Positions 1 through 12,900 are shown, counted from the stretch's first letter. The stretch: DNA of 64,000 bases from Cinnamomum chago (GCA_038049695.1 CP142459.1:68502001-68566000), one strand, 5' to 3'. Notes: generated by a model from the letters alone, not told the origin. Made by a program: numbers and translations.

Positions 1-2
1 AG

Positions 3-170
3 CTGTCGTCCACAGCCAAGACATGCATCTCTGATGACCCAGATGTTGCTTCTCTAGAAGAGACCGACATTGAAGAGAGAAAACTGGTGAGAAACAATGG
101 AAGCTCTCAAACTCCAGAAACGGATATAAGGAAGAATGAAGAAATGACGATTGCAGAGGCCATTTTTTAA
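3..170 (+). CDS. Possible C-terminal exon of an unidentified gene (partial at left edge)
   Basis: The third forward frame is open from the window edge to a TAA at 168-170 and gives about 55 residues. They are hydrophilic and acidic, rich in Asp, Glu, Ser and Thr, and end in ..EEMTIAEAIF. The composition looks like a genuine disordered protein tail and unlike the AT-rich, stop-dense DNA around it. Downstream DNA (171-500) is purine-rich and could be 3' UTR. The other two forward frames stop within about 60 bases. I do not recognise the family, and the upstream part lies outside the window. It could also be a chance open frame. Confidence 0.35.
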   Translation: MSSTAKTCISDDPDVASLEETDIEERKLVRNNGSSQTPETDIRKNEEMTIAEAIF

Positions 171-856
171 AGGAGGAAAGAAGAGAGAAGGAGGAGGGCT
201 CGAGGGCCGAGGTGGGGGACCGGGAACAGATATTTCTTGGGCGGTGGAAATCTTAGGATTCCGTTTTGGCAGGTGGTGGAGGTGGAGAGGGAGGAAGAAG
301 AGGTGGTGGAAATGGAAAAGAAGGGAAGAGACACGTTGATGTTGTCATCATGTCCTCTCCTCTGGAGCGATTCTGTTTTGGACTTTGGAGACTTGATTAT
401 AAGACAAGGACTGAACAAAAGTCAACGATTTGACCGAAGAAGATGGATGGTGGGATGGAGAGGCGTCGTGACTGCTAGAGATCTTTGGATGATACGGAGC
501 AAGGTAAGCAGATTCTCTTGGGAATAGAGAGAGAGAGAGAGAGAAGAAAACAATTGAAAAACAATTACTCTAATTTTATATAAGAGATTTTGAGGGCTCA
601 AGGGGCATTTCAAATAGTAAAGATTAGAGAATTTTTAAGGACATTTTAATCATGTTGTGACAATATATTTTTCAGGATCTTTGCGAAAGAATTTAGTCTA
701 AATCTTAATTAAACAAATAAGTTAAGAAAAACATATAAACATTGGGTGTTGCACCTTTTTTTTTATATGAAAATATGCCTATGGTGATATTACAATTATG
801 ATGTCTCTATCTTCACCCATTTTAAATATCTCAACATCTCGGTTCCGGAGAATCAA
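171..856. other. Non-coding, purine-rich then AT-rich stretch
   Basis: The first 350 bases are strongly G/A-rich (many GGAGG and GAAGAA runs) with a short GA microsatellite near 527-545. This would fit a 3' UTR or downstream flank of the gene ending at 170. Open frames here on both strands are products of the purine bias: they are low-complexity and have no domain. Nothing else was recognised. Confidence 0.5.
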
Positions 857-1171
857 AGGGCATGTTTCTAAACTAAAATTTAAGAAATTTCTATTTTAAA
901 ATATTCTAAATTACCAAATATAGTGAAATTCTTAGATGCTTCTTTCTATTTAAGCATCTAAGAATTCTAAAAAAAAAAAAAAAATATGATATTTACAAAT
1001 AATATGATATGATATAAAATATGATATTTGCAAATAATATTGTCAAGCTTTTGAAATGTCTGTAAAGAAATATGATATTTGTAAATAATAGATAACAAGA
1101 TGTCACATGATGTAAAAAAAATTCAATATGGCAAATTCATGTCGGAAATTTTAAAAATAAACAGGCCCTAT
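857..1171. mobile_element. MITE-like element with hairpin and internal repeats
   Basis: The ends are imperfect inverted repeats, AGGGCATGTTT on the left and its counterpart AAACAGGCCCT on the right, resembling hAT-type MITE termini. Inside is a perfect 15-bp stem (AATTCTTAGATGCTT at about 928-942 pairing with AAGCATCTAAGAATT at about 953-967). Three copies of a 20-bp unit, AATATGATATTTRYAAATAA, start near 984, 1019 and 1069. No clean target duplication was seen, so the borders are approximate. Confidence 0.45.
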
Positions 1172-2254
1172 AGACCAAATTTAGAAATGAAAGAGTATTA
1201 TGGTGGCGCACGAAATAGAGAGCGAGGGGAAGTGCTTTAGCAAGGAAAATGGGACTTAGGGTATGATTTGATGCGTCAGGGGAATTCATTACATAATTTG
1301 ATGGCTCGTCCCCTTGTATTTACACATGTTATGTTTTTTTTATATAATTTCAAAACGTTAACCACCTAAACATCTCAAATGACAATTTGAAATTTAGCCC
1401 TTTCTGTTTCTTGGTTGAATTTTTGAATGTCTAGGTATAAAAGAAGATTCAGGAATTCTACTTAATCAGATAATTAAAAAATCATCTTACGTAAAAATTA
1501 CCAATAAAGAAACAAGCCCCAGAGAATTTATATACTCTCCAGACAGGGTTCATTTGAATTTGAGTAAAGAAATCAATTTTAAATTGAAGGGTGTTGACGT
1601 TCTAACTTGACAGCCAAACCGTCGCGCCGTCCCATTCCACCGCCCATTGGCCTTACACAGCCGCTCAGCGCCGGCCGTGACGATGTACGATTTTGCAAAG
1701 TTTTGGTGGTGATGTCAAGCCTCCGGCCATTCCGGCAAAGACTCCACAGTTGTCGCATCCCATATCCTTAATCCTTTGCATAATTGCAATTATTCTCCTG
1801 CTGATCGCCCAGAAAAAGATACCATATCGGCACCAAGTTATGTTTACATTTCTTTATTCTTATTTTTATCTTTGGGTTTGGCAGTGCAGCAGGTGAACCA
1901 TTGCTCTCCCTCCTCTTCTTCTTCTTCTTCTTGTAACTTCTTCTCACAATTTTAAGATGAAGTAGAATGATTGGGGTTTGACTTTGTTGTTAGTCTCCCT
2001 CTCATGATATCAAGTCGCATGGCAGACTGAACTTTGAATTAAGCACATAACTAGATTTAATAGTTCCTAGTATGGATGTCTTGGGGAAGTAGAATGACCA
2101 ATTCCCCGGGTGGCATCTACTAAACCCACACTTCATAAACCTGGGGCGGTTCAAAAACAAGATGTGATGAGTAAACCCATATATTATGTGACTTCACCTA
2201 CTCCTAAATACTAAAAATCATAATATTGAAAGGTTACAAAAGAGATTGTGCCAG
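1172..2254. other. Intergenic; short GC-rich patch, no supported gene
   Basis: A GC-rich patch near 1620-1680 is followed by an open frame (1693-1896) that would encode a 20-residue hydrophobic helix followed by basic residues. That frame has no ATG at its start, since it opens with TTG and has an in-frame stop just upstream. It could be a decayed exon or chance. A CTT-rich tract lies at 1911-1935. Confidence 0.4.
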
Positions 2255-2264
2255 ATTTATTCAA

Positions 2265-2365
2265 GAGGGGTACTACTTGGACCAAAATGGGGGACCGAAC
2301 CATGGCCCGGTCCCCCATCCGGACCACAGGATCCCAGGCCCCATTTCGGTCCAAGTAGACTTAAT
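2265..2365. mobile_element. Short foldback MITE, copy 1 (Mutator-like, 10-bp TSD)
   Basis: It is flanked by the 10-bp direct repeat ATTTATTCAA (2255-2264 and 2366-2375). Arms CTACTTGGACCAAAATGGGG (2273-2292) and its inverted partner (2339-2358) match at 19 of 20 positions. An inner 11-bp inverted repeat, ATGGGGGACCG / CGGTCCCCCAT, surrounds a central palindrome. The left end reads GAGGGGTACTACTTGGAC; the right end, read inward, is ATTAAGTCTACTTGGAC. It shares ends and the GGCCCGGTCCCCC core with the copy at 29718. The 9-10 bp duplication length points to the Mutator superfamily; this assignment is inference. Confidence 0.75.
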
Positions 2366-2701
2366 ATTTATTCAATGGGTTTCTTACATTAATCAAAACA
2401 AATGGAGCAGCATGCAACAATTATGAAATTGGACAATGATCACCAACAGATATGATGATTATTGTCCAAGTGGTGAGGCATCTCCTCACTTGCAAATACA
2501 ATGATAGATCAATCTCTGAATTTGTTAGATAGGGAGTTGTGCAGTGTGTGTGTGAATATGCACAAGAGAGGGAAAAAAATGATAGAGATATCAAGGATTT
2601 TATTGTTTTTGTCACCAATTGCACAAATTTCTGTGATCAACCCCTCATCAAAATGACAACTTTCCAGGTAAGCTTTTAAAAGGTCACTCAAGGTTTTATC
2701 G

Positions 2702-2736
<35 letters not shown>

Positions 2737-3471
2737 GATGAGCCCTTAACCCACATTGTTAGTACTATTCTAATTCCCAATTTATATTTGTCTGCTTATC
2801 TTTTGTGGTTGTACTCAAATAAAAAAACTGGATGCATGACTGGCTTAATTTGGATGAGGCTGGCCCTGCTGACACGTGTATGATGGACACAAACGATTCG
2901 TTTGGAAGGTTATGATTTTTATTTTTTATTTTTGGGGTAAAGGTCAGGTTGTGAGTTGGTGGATGGGCTGTGGACTAACACTAAGCACCCATTTATTGGT
3001 TGCACAACTAATAAACTAATGTATTTATTAATGGTATCTCATTAAATATATAATGGGTTCATCCCCCCAAAGATTATAGTGGTGGGTTTGATTAGTTGCT
3101 ACCCAACACTGTTCATGTGTCTCATTTCTTAATTTAATCTTCTTAGTATATCTTATTTATATAATCTTTATTTTAATTGGATAAAATATCGGCCCAATAC
3201 GGATCCGTAAAGGAAAAATTGGAGAATAATTTGATCAATACTGAACTGGGTTTTCAACAAGGTATGTTACTCTCCTAAAAACAGATTAAGTGCTTAACCA
3301 AGGGTTCCATATTAGTGATACGGTAGATATTAATCTCTAATCTCGGATCAGCGCACTATTTAAGATGAGTCAAATTAAAAGACTTTAAAAGGTACTTAGA
3401 AAATCTAGAATGAAAATCCTTGAATTTCTTTGTTTTAAAGATTATTTGCTTCATTTTGTGTGCATATTGGT
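2366..3471. other. Intergenic DNA with a TTA microsatellite
   Basis: The only clear structure is a (TTA)n tract at about 2704-2736. Open frames in this stretch (both strands near 2421-2691) are short, lack domains and overlap each other. I see no gene here. Confidence 0.5.
2704..2736. repeat. (TTA)11 microsatellite
   Basis: Uninterrupted TTA trinucleotide repeat visible directly in the sequence. Confidence 0.95.
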
Positions 3472-3645
3472 CCTGGACCCAGTGCCGGCCCTGAGATTTT
3501 TGGGGCCTAAAACAAAGATTTCTAAGGGGGCCCTTTTATATATTGTATACGAAAATTAGCTTAAAAAAATGGGTCATAAATTAATCATTACCAAAATTCA
3601 AAACATATATATAGAAAAATCAATAGTCATTACATCACTTCAAAT

Positions 3646-6181
3646 TCATTTAAACACTACTCTTCTAGCATTTTTTGCTGCAAATGTACTAATCAAAGCT
3701 GCGTAATCAATTTTACCAACCATGACCTTCTCAATTGACAATATAGTTAATCCATTCAATCTTTCCTGGGACATGGTTGACCGAAGATAAGACTTGATCA
3801 ACTTTAACTTTGAAAATTTTCTTTCCCCAGAGGCAACTGTAATTGGTATAGTTAGCAATATTCTGTATGCAATCCATGTATTGGAAAAACAAACATCCAT
3901 CACCTGCAAATAATTGAGCACATCAATTAGCTTTGTCGTTTCTTTTGGCAAAACTTCTTTCAATACTTTTAATTCTGAAAATAAGTCTCTCCCATCAATA
4001 TCAGAAAGCGCATCCTTGCTCAAAAAAGTTTCAAGATTAGCACAATAGAACATCAAATCTTCATCATTGGTAGCATTTAAATCCTTCAAATCAAACAAAA
4101 ATCCAAAAGTTTTCTCATATGCTTGAAACTGTTCGAACCGGCTTTGAAGTGATGAAAGAGCTTGATCTACAATATATAAGAAATACTTTACTCTAAAAGA
4201 TTTTTCAGCTGGCTGTATCGCTTCTTCATTATTGTTCTCGTCAAATTGCTTATTTCTATATATGATTCATTTTTCTTGAAATGCCGACTCAACATTCATT
4301 CTAGCTGCAACCTCTTTAGTTTCAATCATGGCCTCTACAAATCCAGTTTCTCTATACTTTTCAATAAATGCAATAAGCTCTTTCAACTGATCAATAACAA
4401 TATCTATGTGCATATCTTCGTTTTGAAAAACCTTGCTAACAGAATAAACAGGAAATAATAGATTGTGTCAAATAATCATGCCAACTAAAAACTCAAAACC
4501 GCCAATTCCATGTTCTGCTAAGGACTCCGCATCATTATTTGTTTTCGGATCTTCAGTCGTGTGGGTCAATTCAACTAAATCATCTCTTATTTGTGGGGCT
4601 TGGTATCTTATAACTTTAACACTTTCCACACGACTTTCCCAATGTGTTTCCGATAATAGCTTGACCATGAGACCTTTGACATTTTTTTTCAACACTTTTC
4701 ACCTCTTTGGCGAAGATGAAAACAACAAGTATATTCGTTGTACCACTCCAAAGAAAGATGTAGCCTTAGGACAAGAGTTAGCCATATCACAAAGTGCAAG
4801 GTTAAGACTATGACAACCACAAGGTGTATAGAATGCTCTAGGATTTATGTTGAATACCATATTTTGTACACCTTTGTGTTTTCCTTTCATATTAGATCCA
4901 TTGTCATATCCTTATCCTCTTATATTATCAAAATCAAGTTCAAGAGTACTCAACGCTTCTTGAAGTACATTGAGAAGCCTTAACCCAGTTCTATCTTCCA
5001 CATTTAAAAATTCTTAAAAGAATTCTTCCACCTTTATTGGACTTGTTAAAACATCCACACAACGAATCACAAGAGACATTTGTTCTTCATGGCTTACATC
5101 CGGAGTACAATCAAGTATAATCGAGAAATATTTTGCTTCTTTAATTCTTGCAATGATTGCATTCTTAATCTCACATGCTAACAATTGTATCAATTCATTT
5201 TGAATTTGTGGCTAAGATAATGGTAATGAACCTCACCACTTTCAATTCGCCGAAGGTGCTCTTGCATTGTTGGATCAAATTCGGTAATCATTTCAATTAT
5301 GCTTAAAAAAATTTCATTCCTCTCTTAATAAATCTTCTCATTGTCCCAACGAAAAGCTAAATTATTTTTTGTAAGTGTTTTCACCACAGCTATTATCCTT
5401 CGCAACACTCTTTTCCAATGTTCTCTCTCTATTGATTTGTTCTTGCATGCTTTTATCAATGGTTTCATTCTTCTGCAATCTCATATCTAATTCAATCCAT
5501 TTACTTATGCACATGAGATACTCATTACTACTTTCATGACTTTTTAACATTTTTCCAATATTTCTCTAATCTCCAAGTCCATCACTAGCCAATAAAGTCT
5601 TGCTCCCCTCTTCCCTAAACAACTTACAACAAAAACAAAATACTTTATTCAAAACATCCGAATATACAAGCCACTTTCTATCATGTTTCTTTCCATTGGA
5701 TAAATGCCGGATGTAGTGTGTGAAAGAGAAGTGTCTATTAAGATCATCTTTAGGATAATTGACATCGTCAACTCTTCTTTTAGGACCCCTTTCTACTAAA
5801 AAGTCTCGTAAATTCTGATCCATCTTATCTCAATTACTCGGATCATCAACATTTGAAGGCTGAAATTCTACATTTTGGTCTTCATGTTGACTACCATCAT
5901 TCTCATTGTCATTTTTATTAATCCACTGATTAATTTCCTCATCAAGTGTCTCTTCATGCTCTTCATTTACTGAATCTATAAATTCTTCAATCTTCATCCT
6001 CAAAATTTTCAACTGGAACTGAATCATCTGTTTGTTTCTTAGCAACAACAAACTTATCAAGAGCTCCTGATTGAGATTGAATAAATGCATCAACTTTTCG
6101 TTTTTTCTTTTCTTTTTCCAGACCCTGAGAGGCACTTTGTAGGATGCATGATTCTAGGAAACAATCTAATGCAGAACTCAA
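3646..6181 (-). pseudogene. Degenerate hAT transposase (TTF-type zinc finger / DUF4371 / hAT dimerisation type)
   Basis: Open segments in several frames line up in the expected order along the minus strand. The N-terminal segment (6181-5987) is basic and charged. A TTF-type zinc-finger segment (5823-5566) shows YPKDDLNRHFSFTHYIRHL and CFCCKLF. A linker segment (5550-5362) follows. The catalytic-core/DUF4371-like segments (about 5280-4468) include YDNGSNMKGKHKGVQ and CGCHSLNLALCDMA. The C-terminal hAT dimerisation segment (4098-3646) contains IPITVASGERKFSKLKLIKS. Stops and frameshifts separate these blocks, so no single open frame of roughly 700-800 residues survives. Assignment rests on recognising plant zinc-finger MYM-type-1-like/DUF4371 transposases. 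Confidence 0.88.
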
Positions 6182-6781
6182 AAACCAACAATCAATTCAA
6201 ATTCAAAAGCTTCAAATCCAAGTAAAATTACCAAGGTTGCAAAACAATAGAGTGTTAGGCCAGCATCAATAACTCAATCAACACCATAAGAGCATCTGTA
6301 AATCATTAAATCAAATAAACAACAGTCAACAAATTTGTCAAACATAACCCATCTACAAATTATTTGTATTTTCATAATGTGATGATTCAACTGATTTTTT
6401 TTCTTCATAATAAGCGAAAGATCATTTGATTCAATTGATATTGTGGTTAAACTTAATTAGTGGTACATTTTCTTATCCTTTTATTTTTATATTGAGTTTA
6501 TGTATACAACAAATTTTTATATAACAAAAAAAAATATGTTAATCAATAGTCTTGTCCCCTTAAAAGTAAAAAAGATTAAAAGAACAGATAAAAAAAAATA
6601 ATGGCTCATTTTTAAAATAATCTTTGAAACTTGGAAAGGAGAGAATGTTCAATCACCTGATTCTCTTCCAGGCTCGTCGGCACAAAGCGGTGAAACATAT
6701 AAACGGAAAGTCAAAATGGTTTTGCAGTCCAAAAATCCAATTTTAATTGGGAATAAGGAGACCCAGTTTTGATTGTGAATA

Positions 6782-6782
<1 letters not shown>

Positions 6783-6834
<52 letters not shown>
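6783..6834. repeat. (GA)n microsatellite inside the hAT element
   Basis: About 25 uninterrupted AG dinucleotides near the 5' end of the hAT element. Confidence 0.95.
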
Positions 6835-6836
<2 letters not shown>

Positions 6837-7166
6837 GTATTTGATCTCTGAAGTCGAAAGTGAATCGGCATCCAAAACTACTCTATAATAGCCGACCTAA
6901 TCTTTTCCAATTTCCAAAGTTTCATACTTTTTATTTTTTATTTTTTTACTTTTAATTATAACACAAAATCATTAATTTATGGCCCTTTTGTAATGGGTTG
7001 TTTAGAAATTGTGCCTTTTCTCATGTCTTGAGCAGCATTTTTTTATTTTTTACAGACCTATATTATATGGGCTAAAGAAATTTGGGGCCCAAAAAAATGG
7101 ACAAAAATTGTGGGCATAAAGAGGCGGCTTCCTGGGCTTTAGCCTAGGGCCGGCTTTGCCTGGACC

Positions 7167-9917
7167 GGCGAAAGTTAATTCATCCTTAGTCCAAGTTGTT
7201 ATTCAGGCTTGGACCTGTGTTGGGGCATGAAACTCAGCCCTCACTCCTAAGCTGCCATTTCAAAACATGCATCCTTTCTCTTTTAATAAATATGTGTCTT
7301 TAAATTAAGGGAATTTGGAGACGTAGTAGAGGCAGCATAAATACTTTCTAATACTCTTTTCAAGTAGAATTCTATCCTTTTATTGCATTGAGTCGTTCCT
7401 CTTCAGTTTTGAACTCAAGATGATATGGGTTGGTGATAGCATCCTATATATTAAGATTCTTTAGCTAATCTTTGTTATTACAAGCTCAGACGATGCAGTG
7501 AGTAGAGATGTATAGATACTTTTCAATACTTTCCCTTGAGTGAAGGAATGGTGCACTGTTGGATGGCCGACCAAATTAAGGTCTTCCTTATCAGAAACCT
7601 GTATCTGCTTGATTATGATCCATCCAGTGGGGCAGGAGGATATGTCCTCTTGCTAACACTTTCGCTCCATTTGACGATGCTCTCACTGGCAACACTCTCC
7701 ATGAAGAATTTTTCAGACGTCATGTCAGTGGCCGGTAGCCGTTACAATCATGTCAGAGGAGGTAAAAAAATACAATTCAGAAAGGAGAAAGGAGTATGGG
7801 AGGGAAACAGGAGCAGAGACAACTGTTTGTATCACTGGTACGAAGACAGTGTCTGTAATATCATCCCTATTGGCCCAAACAGATTCTTTCAAATCTCGCT
7901 GAAAGAGACCACACCTGCTACCTAAAATATTCAATTTCTTCCTCCTGAAGCTACAGCTGCGGACATTTGTAAGCAATTCCTTCCACTGGAAACTGAAAAA
8001 TTGGCCGGCTGTGAAAACTTACTTTGTAAGACAAAAGTAAAAACAAAATGAGGCAAGTCCAAACTACTAGATTTACCAACCTGTGATTTCGATAATCTAT
8101 CTCAATTGCATATATTATATTATTTTTCTAACACAAACAAACAAACAACCTATCAGAGGCATTGTGCGTCTGGGTCTAAAGGCCTACCAAAAATCACTAT
8201 GATGGTAATTGCTTGTCTACCAAGTTAAATTATTTTTAAGTGCTGAAATACATGGATGAAAGGTCTGGTTGTTATGTTTTTTTTTTTTTTTTCTTTTGCC
8301 TTTTTAGACACCAAATCCATACACCCATTTGGTACATCCATGAGTAACCATGCAAATGCAAGCATGGTTTTCATCCATGCCATAGTAGGTTTGGTAGCAT
8401 GTTGTTGCATAGGGATGTACATGGGTAGGTTCCGGTAAAGAACATGGTTAGACTCACAACCGGAACAGTTGATGAGAAGATGGAATCAAGTCTAAAATCG
8501 GAACCAAAATTGATAATGAGAAGATGGAACAAGAATTGGAACCAACTCCGTATATGAGACAAATCCGGGTTTTGATCAGGTGTTGGGTAAAGAATGATTT
8601 GAGAAAACAACTGACTTTTAGGATGAATTCTTGAAAATCAAAGTAATGTGTCGAGTCCTAGGTCTACAAGCCAGAACTAAGGTGAAACCTAATTTAGACC
8701 CGTTTAGGTATTGGGTACAAAAAAGGACCTAGAATTGGACCTGTTTATTTATGAGAATCAAAATAAGGGCCCAACCCCAATTATTAAGAGTCTAGAACCT
8801 TTGGGTAGTGAAGAGTCAGAAACCAATTTACATCCCTAATGCAGTTCACCTCACAACTATGTAGATGTAATAGGTGCGGCGGAATATGGAAATATGTGAA
8901 GTTTGTCTGCATCAACATGTAGAGTATCACTTTAAAATTCTCATTATTATATAAGCAACTTGATCTAGTGCTCCTTGTTTATCAACCACATCTCCTTTTC
9001 TCATGTCTGCATGCTACGATAGCTTGTGATGAGTCTTCCCTCATTGGTACGTACTGTTATTGGATGGGCTGAAAAAGAGGGATAATGGGGTCCTAAATGG
9101 TCTGACAGATACCCATAACCACCTTGCTATACAAGTGGGCCCTAAATAGCAATTAAAAGGCTCTGAAACTAGATTTGGATCCTATAAAAATAATTTAATA
9201 ATCAAATACAGTTTAAAACCATGTTATAAGTTGTGGAGCAAATGTGCAAAATTAGCATCATACTGCAAGCCTTCTTATCAAGGTAATAGACTCCTTTTAA
9301 TTATTGTGAGGTTGTCTCGGCCCATCACTCAGCAGTAAAGAGGTTCTCCTTGGCCAAAAATTGTCTCTAAAGACGGCGCATTTATATCAGGCTAATCACA
9401 ACATCCCATATTGATTATTGATGCTAGCCAAATTACAAAGCCGAACCACGTAAATTTCTTTGTACTCTTATACGTAATTGATGTCTTCTCGTAAGTCTTA
9501 CATCACAACAATCTTAATGCAATAGGAGTCACACCTAAGTATCTAGATTGATCACACCCATGTCTTAAGCACTTGAATCTATATAATTAGTCAAATGCCA
9601 CTTCACTATTTATTACAAAATTTTCATTGTATGAAGATAACATTCTTGTGTTTTTGTTCCCCAAATTTGTGCTTTACTTACAGACACAATCATGGGGTGA
9701 TGGGGGTGGGTAGTTAAAAACTCCCATAAGTTTCAGTTCAAAGACTCCAAAATGACTTGAGTAAATATTCCCAACTCCTCTATTACTAGTAAAAAGAAGA
9801 AAAGGGTAAACTCTATTACAAGGAGAAGAAATGGAATCCTCTTGTAATTTTCTCTGGGATTCTCTTCTTCTTCTATATACATTCAGATATCATCCATCAT
9901 ATTTTGGTGGGTCTGGG
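7167..9917. other. Intergenic DNA downstream of the CKX gene
   Basis: It contains one small inverted-repeat element (8406-8843) and otherwise no recognisable gene. The longest open frame (7536-7925 plus, 129 codons) has no family resemblance I can identify, and an 83-codon frame overlaps it on the other strand. The part next to 9918 should contain the CKX 3' UTR and polyadenylation region. Confidence 0.45.
8406..8843. mobile_element. Inverted-repeat element of the GGGATGTACATGGG type
   Basis: The left end reads TGCATAGGGATGTACATGG and the right end, read inward, TGCATTAGGGATGTAAATTGG, giving a terminal inverted repeat of about 15 bp with an indel. The interior repeats GGAACC/GGTTCC-like words. 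Such elements are dispersed in many plant genomes and may be hAT-related MITEs; no clear target duplication is visible. Borders are approximate. Confidence 0.4.
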
Positions 9918-12900
9918 TCACTCAGTGGAGTGGGGAGAAACTCGGTTGAAGATCCCCTGACCTGGTGCGAGGATGTGGAGGGGATCGAACTTAGATTTTC
10001 GCGCCAAAAACCGGTTCCATCTCCCTCCAAAATGTTCACTCCATAGGCCTTGGTGGGAGTAGTGAGGTAGGTACTGCTTGGCGCCAATTCTGGGGTTGGT
10101 AGCGGCCTCAACGATGAGACGGTTCTGGTGGAGAAGGCCTTTGAGGCATTTCGTCGAGCAGGTGTTGGGGTTTGCGGATCGAAGGATGGCCGCCACAAAC
10201 ACCACGTTTTCCATTCCAGGGCTCGTCGAATCCTCGGGCAACATGGCTGACATGTTCGCATTCCACCTGTGTAGATTTGAGAGAAGATAAAATTACCAAT
10301 TTAGCCCTCCATTTTGCTCAAACCATAGAAATATTTTGAAGTCACTGAGCATTTCATATTTGGAAAGCACATAGGACAAGTCATTCCTCGTAACTTAGCT
10401 ACTTCTTTGGCCTTTCTGAATTTGCAACCTCTAATATCGAGGAAACAGTGTAAAAGACGAATTTTAGTGAGAATAGTCACTTATCTCTCACTTTTCCTCT
10501 CTTAACTCAAATGTAGGTTTAACCAAGAAAAACCCAGAGAAGTATTCCTCTCGAGGTCATAAAGAACATTTGCAAGACACGTCATGGGGTCAAAAAGTTG
10601 TGCCATCCCAAAAAAATAAAATAAAAATAAAAATAAAAAAAATAAAAAAATAGTACACGATGTTGCAGTATAGAGGATAATTTAGCCGATAAACCCCACA
10701 TTAATACTTGTACATAATCATCTCGACTTTTGTCGCAAGCAAGATTATCTATGACTAAAGATTACTATGTAGGCCAAATCAGATTTTATGTTTTTAATAA
10801 AAATAGAATAATACATTATTAAGATGTAAATAGATGGCCTTTCAGTGAATCTTTTTTATTTTTTATGAAGAATTATGTTATTAATTATATGCTAAGTTTT
10901 ATGATGTAATCATGTTTGGGTAAAGAAAAATTCTACATGTACTCACCTTTTTTTTTACGGAGTATACCGACATTCCTTTATAATTTAAAAGGTGCGCGTG
11001 CTCGGATAATAATAATAAAAAAAAAGAGGTGCATAGGTAAATGCCACCGCCAAGTTCAAGCTAGCCAAAAAGGTAGAAAGGACTGATGTGTTTGTCTCTT
11101 TTGCCACTTGAAATAAGGGTGGACATGGGCCAAGGGAGAGAGAAAAGAACATCCTCTTCCTCAATCCTCACTTTCCAGTCACGTGGGCCTGCTGGTTTGG
11201 CTATTTTGTTGGGATCTATTAGTGGCGGCTGCCCCGTTGAAACTTTTGTTGATTTGCAAAATTATAATTTTAAAATTTTTTATTTGAACGGTGAAAATTT
11301 ATGAAATGTCACGTAATTACATATGAAAACTTCAAATTCTAACATTCAAAATGCTACTCGGTACCAAACGAGAGACGACATTTAAAGAATTCATGAAACC
11401 TGATAGAAAATTTTTTTTATTGGAATTTCTGGCTGCAATTTATGCTGTTGAAAATTCAAAGATGATGTGATGGTTGTCCTTTGGGATTTTTGGATAGTGT
11501 ATTATTTTGCTAAAAATTAAGAATTCTATTCTAAAAGGACAAAAAATAGCCATTGAAACTCTCAAATTCCAATCAACTTGGCATTTTTTTCTGCTATGAT
11601 AGAGAGGAGGAATCGGGAATTCCACACGCAGAACAACTTAAGAAGAATTCATAAAATCTCCATAAGATTTTCTTTATGAATGACTCCAAGAACTCAAGAA
11701 CTCGAGACTTAGAACATGAATGGCCCTATATAAAATAAAAAAGAAGAAGATGTTGATGAGAATTATTTTATGCTCATGTGTTGATCCAAGTCGATGCAAT
11801 GGTATATAACTTGAAAATAACTGCTACAGATATTTACATGTTACCATGATAAATAATACAAGAGGTCCCATTCCATAGATGTTCTCACTCAATAATTGAT
11901 TTAGACTGTTCATTTGGTGGGCCACATTGATGAGAATGACAATTGACAAGTATAATGTAACTAATGGCCAAAGCCGGATGCATGTGCAGCCCCACCGATA
12001 ATAGACAGAATGGGAACAATGAAAGATGATGGTCTAGATCCCTTAAATTTTATTGCCCATGTATGCAATTAAACAATAGTCGCGCGAGATCCCTAACATA
12101 ACGGCTGACCTGGAGCTCCCAAACCACACAATTATATAGATGGGACAAGACTAAGTTGATGATGACGGATGGAATATCCACTAGAAAATAAATGAGAGAT
12201 TTCTTGTAAATATGTGAGAGAGAATGACCAACATGGAATGTTTGTTTGTTGAAATTTTATGTGTTAGAGAATTTTGGATAGCAATTTCAGTTTCTCTGTA
12301 AAGTTGCTGAAAATTTTTATTTGATTAGTGCCATTTGGAAGATGCAATCTTTAGGAATGTCACATTTCTGGTCTAACAAATTACACAAAAGCTGAAAATA
12401 GGGTCTGCATGCATGATGCATCTTTGAAGGGGTATAAATAAAATCAGAGCATAAGAGGACAGCACATATTCATTCAGGAAAGGTGCAGGAAGAAAGGAAG
12501 ACAGCGAAGTTCCTACTTTCTAGGCAAGATGGCAAACAGCAGTACACTGGCAAAATCTTACCTTGGAAGGAGGTTTCAACCTCAGTCAAACAAACAGAGG
12601 AGAGAGATTCATCTAGCCTAGCCTGTGTCCAGAGTCCAGACTGGACTGCCAGAGTTTAGGCTCATGGGCAAAGTGTCCTAGGGCCAACCAAGAATGGGTC
12701 ATAGAGACATTAGACTCATCTGGCATGTAGGTGGGTGGGTTTACTTGACCTATGCAACTGGAGGGGCAAGAAATGGATAATGGGCTTATTAGTTTTTTTT
12801 TTTTTTTTTTTTTTTTTGTCAAATGCCTTGTCAGAACTCTTCCATGATAGGGACCATAGATCCCACCTCCATGCTACATTGTGGGGAAGTGGGGCCATGG

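Larger units (their letters stand above)
3480..7158 (-). mobile_element. hAT-superfamily DNA transposon, full length but with broken transposase
   Basis: A perfect 8-bp target-site duplication, CCTGGACC, flanks the element at 3472-3479 and 7159-7166; 8 bp is the hallmark length for hAT insertions. Terminal inverted repeats are CAGTGCCGGCCC at the left end and CAAAGCCGGCCC at the right end (read inward), with two mismatches. The element is 3,679 bp long. Its transposase lies on the minus strand, so its 5' end is at 7158. The identical target duplication suggests limited decay since insertion, yet the coding region is interrupted, so it is probably a non-autonomous or pseudogenised copy. A GA microsatellite lies near its 5' end. 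Confidence 0.92.

Noticed and set aside
151-613. Overlapping open frames in a GA-rich region on both strands
   Set aside because: Low-complexity purine-bias products without domains; at best UTR.
1693-1896. 67-codon frame with a hydrophobic helix
   Set aside because: No ATG start, an in-frame stop lies just upstream and no homology was recognised; kept only as a note.
7536-7925. 129-codon plus-strand frame
   Set aside because: No recognisable motif, odd composition and an overlapping minus-strand frame; insufficient for a gene call.
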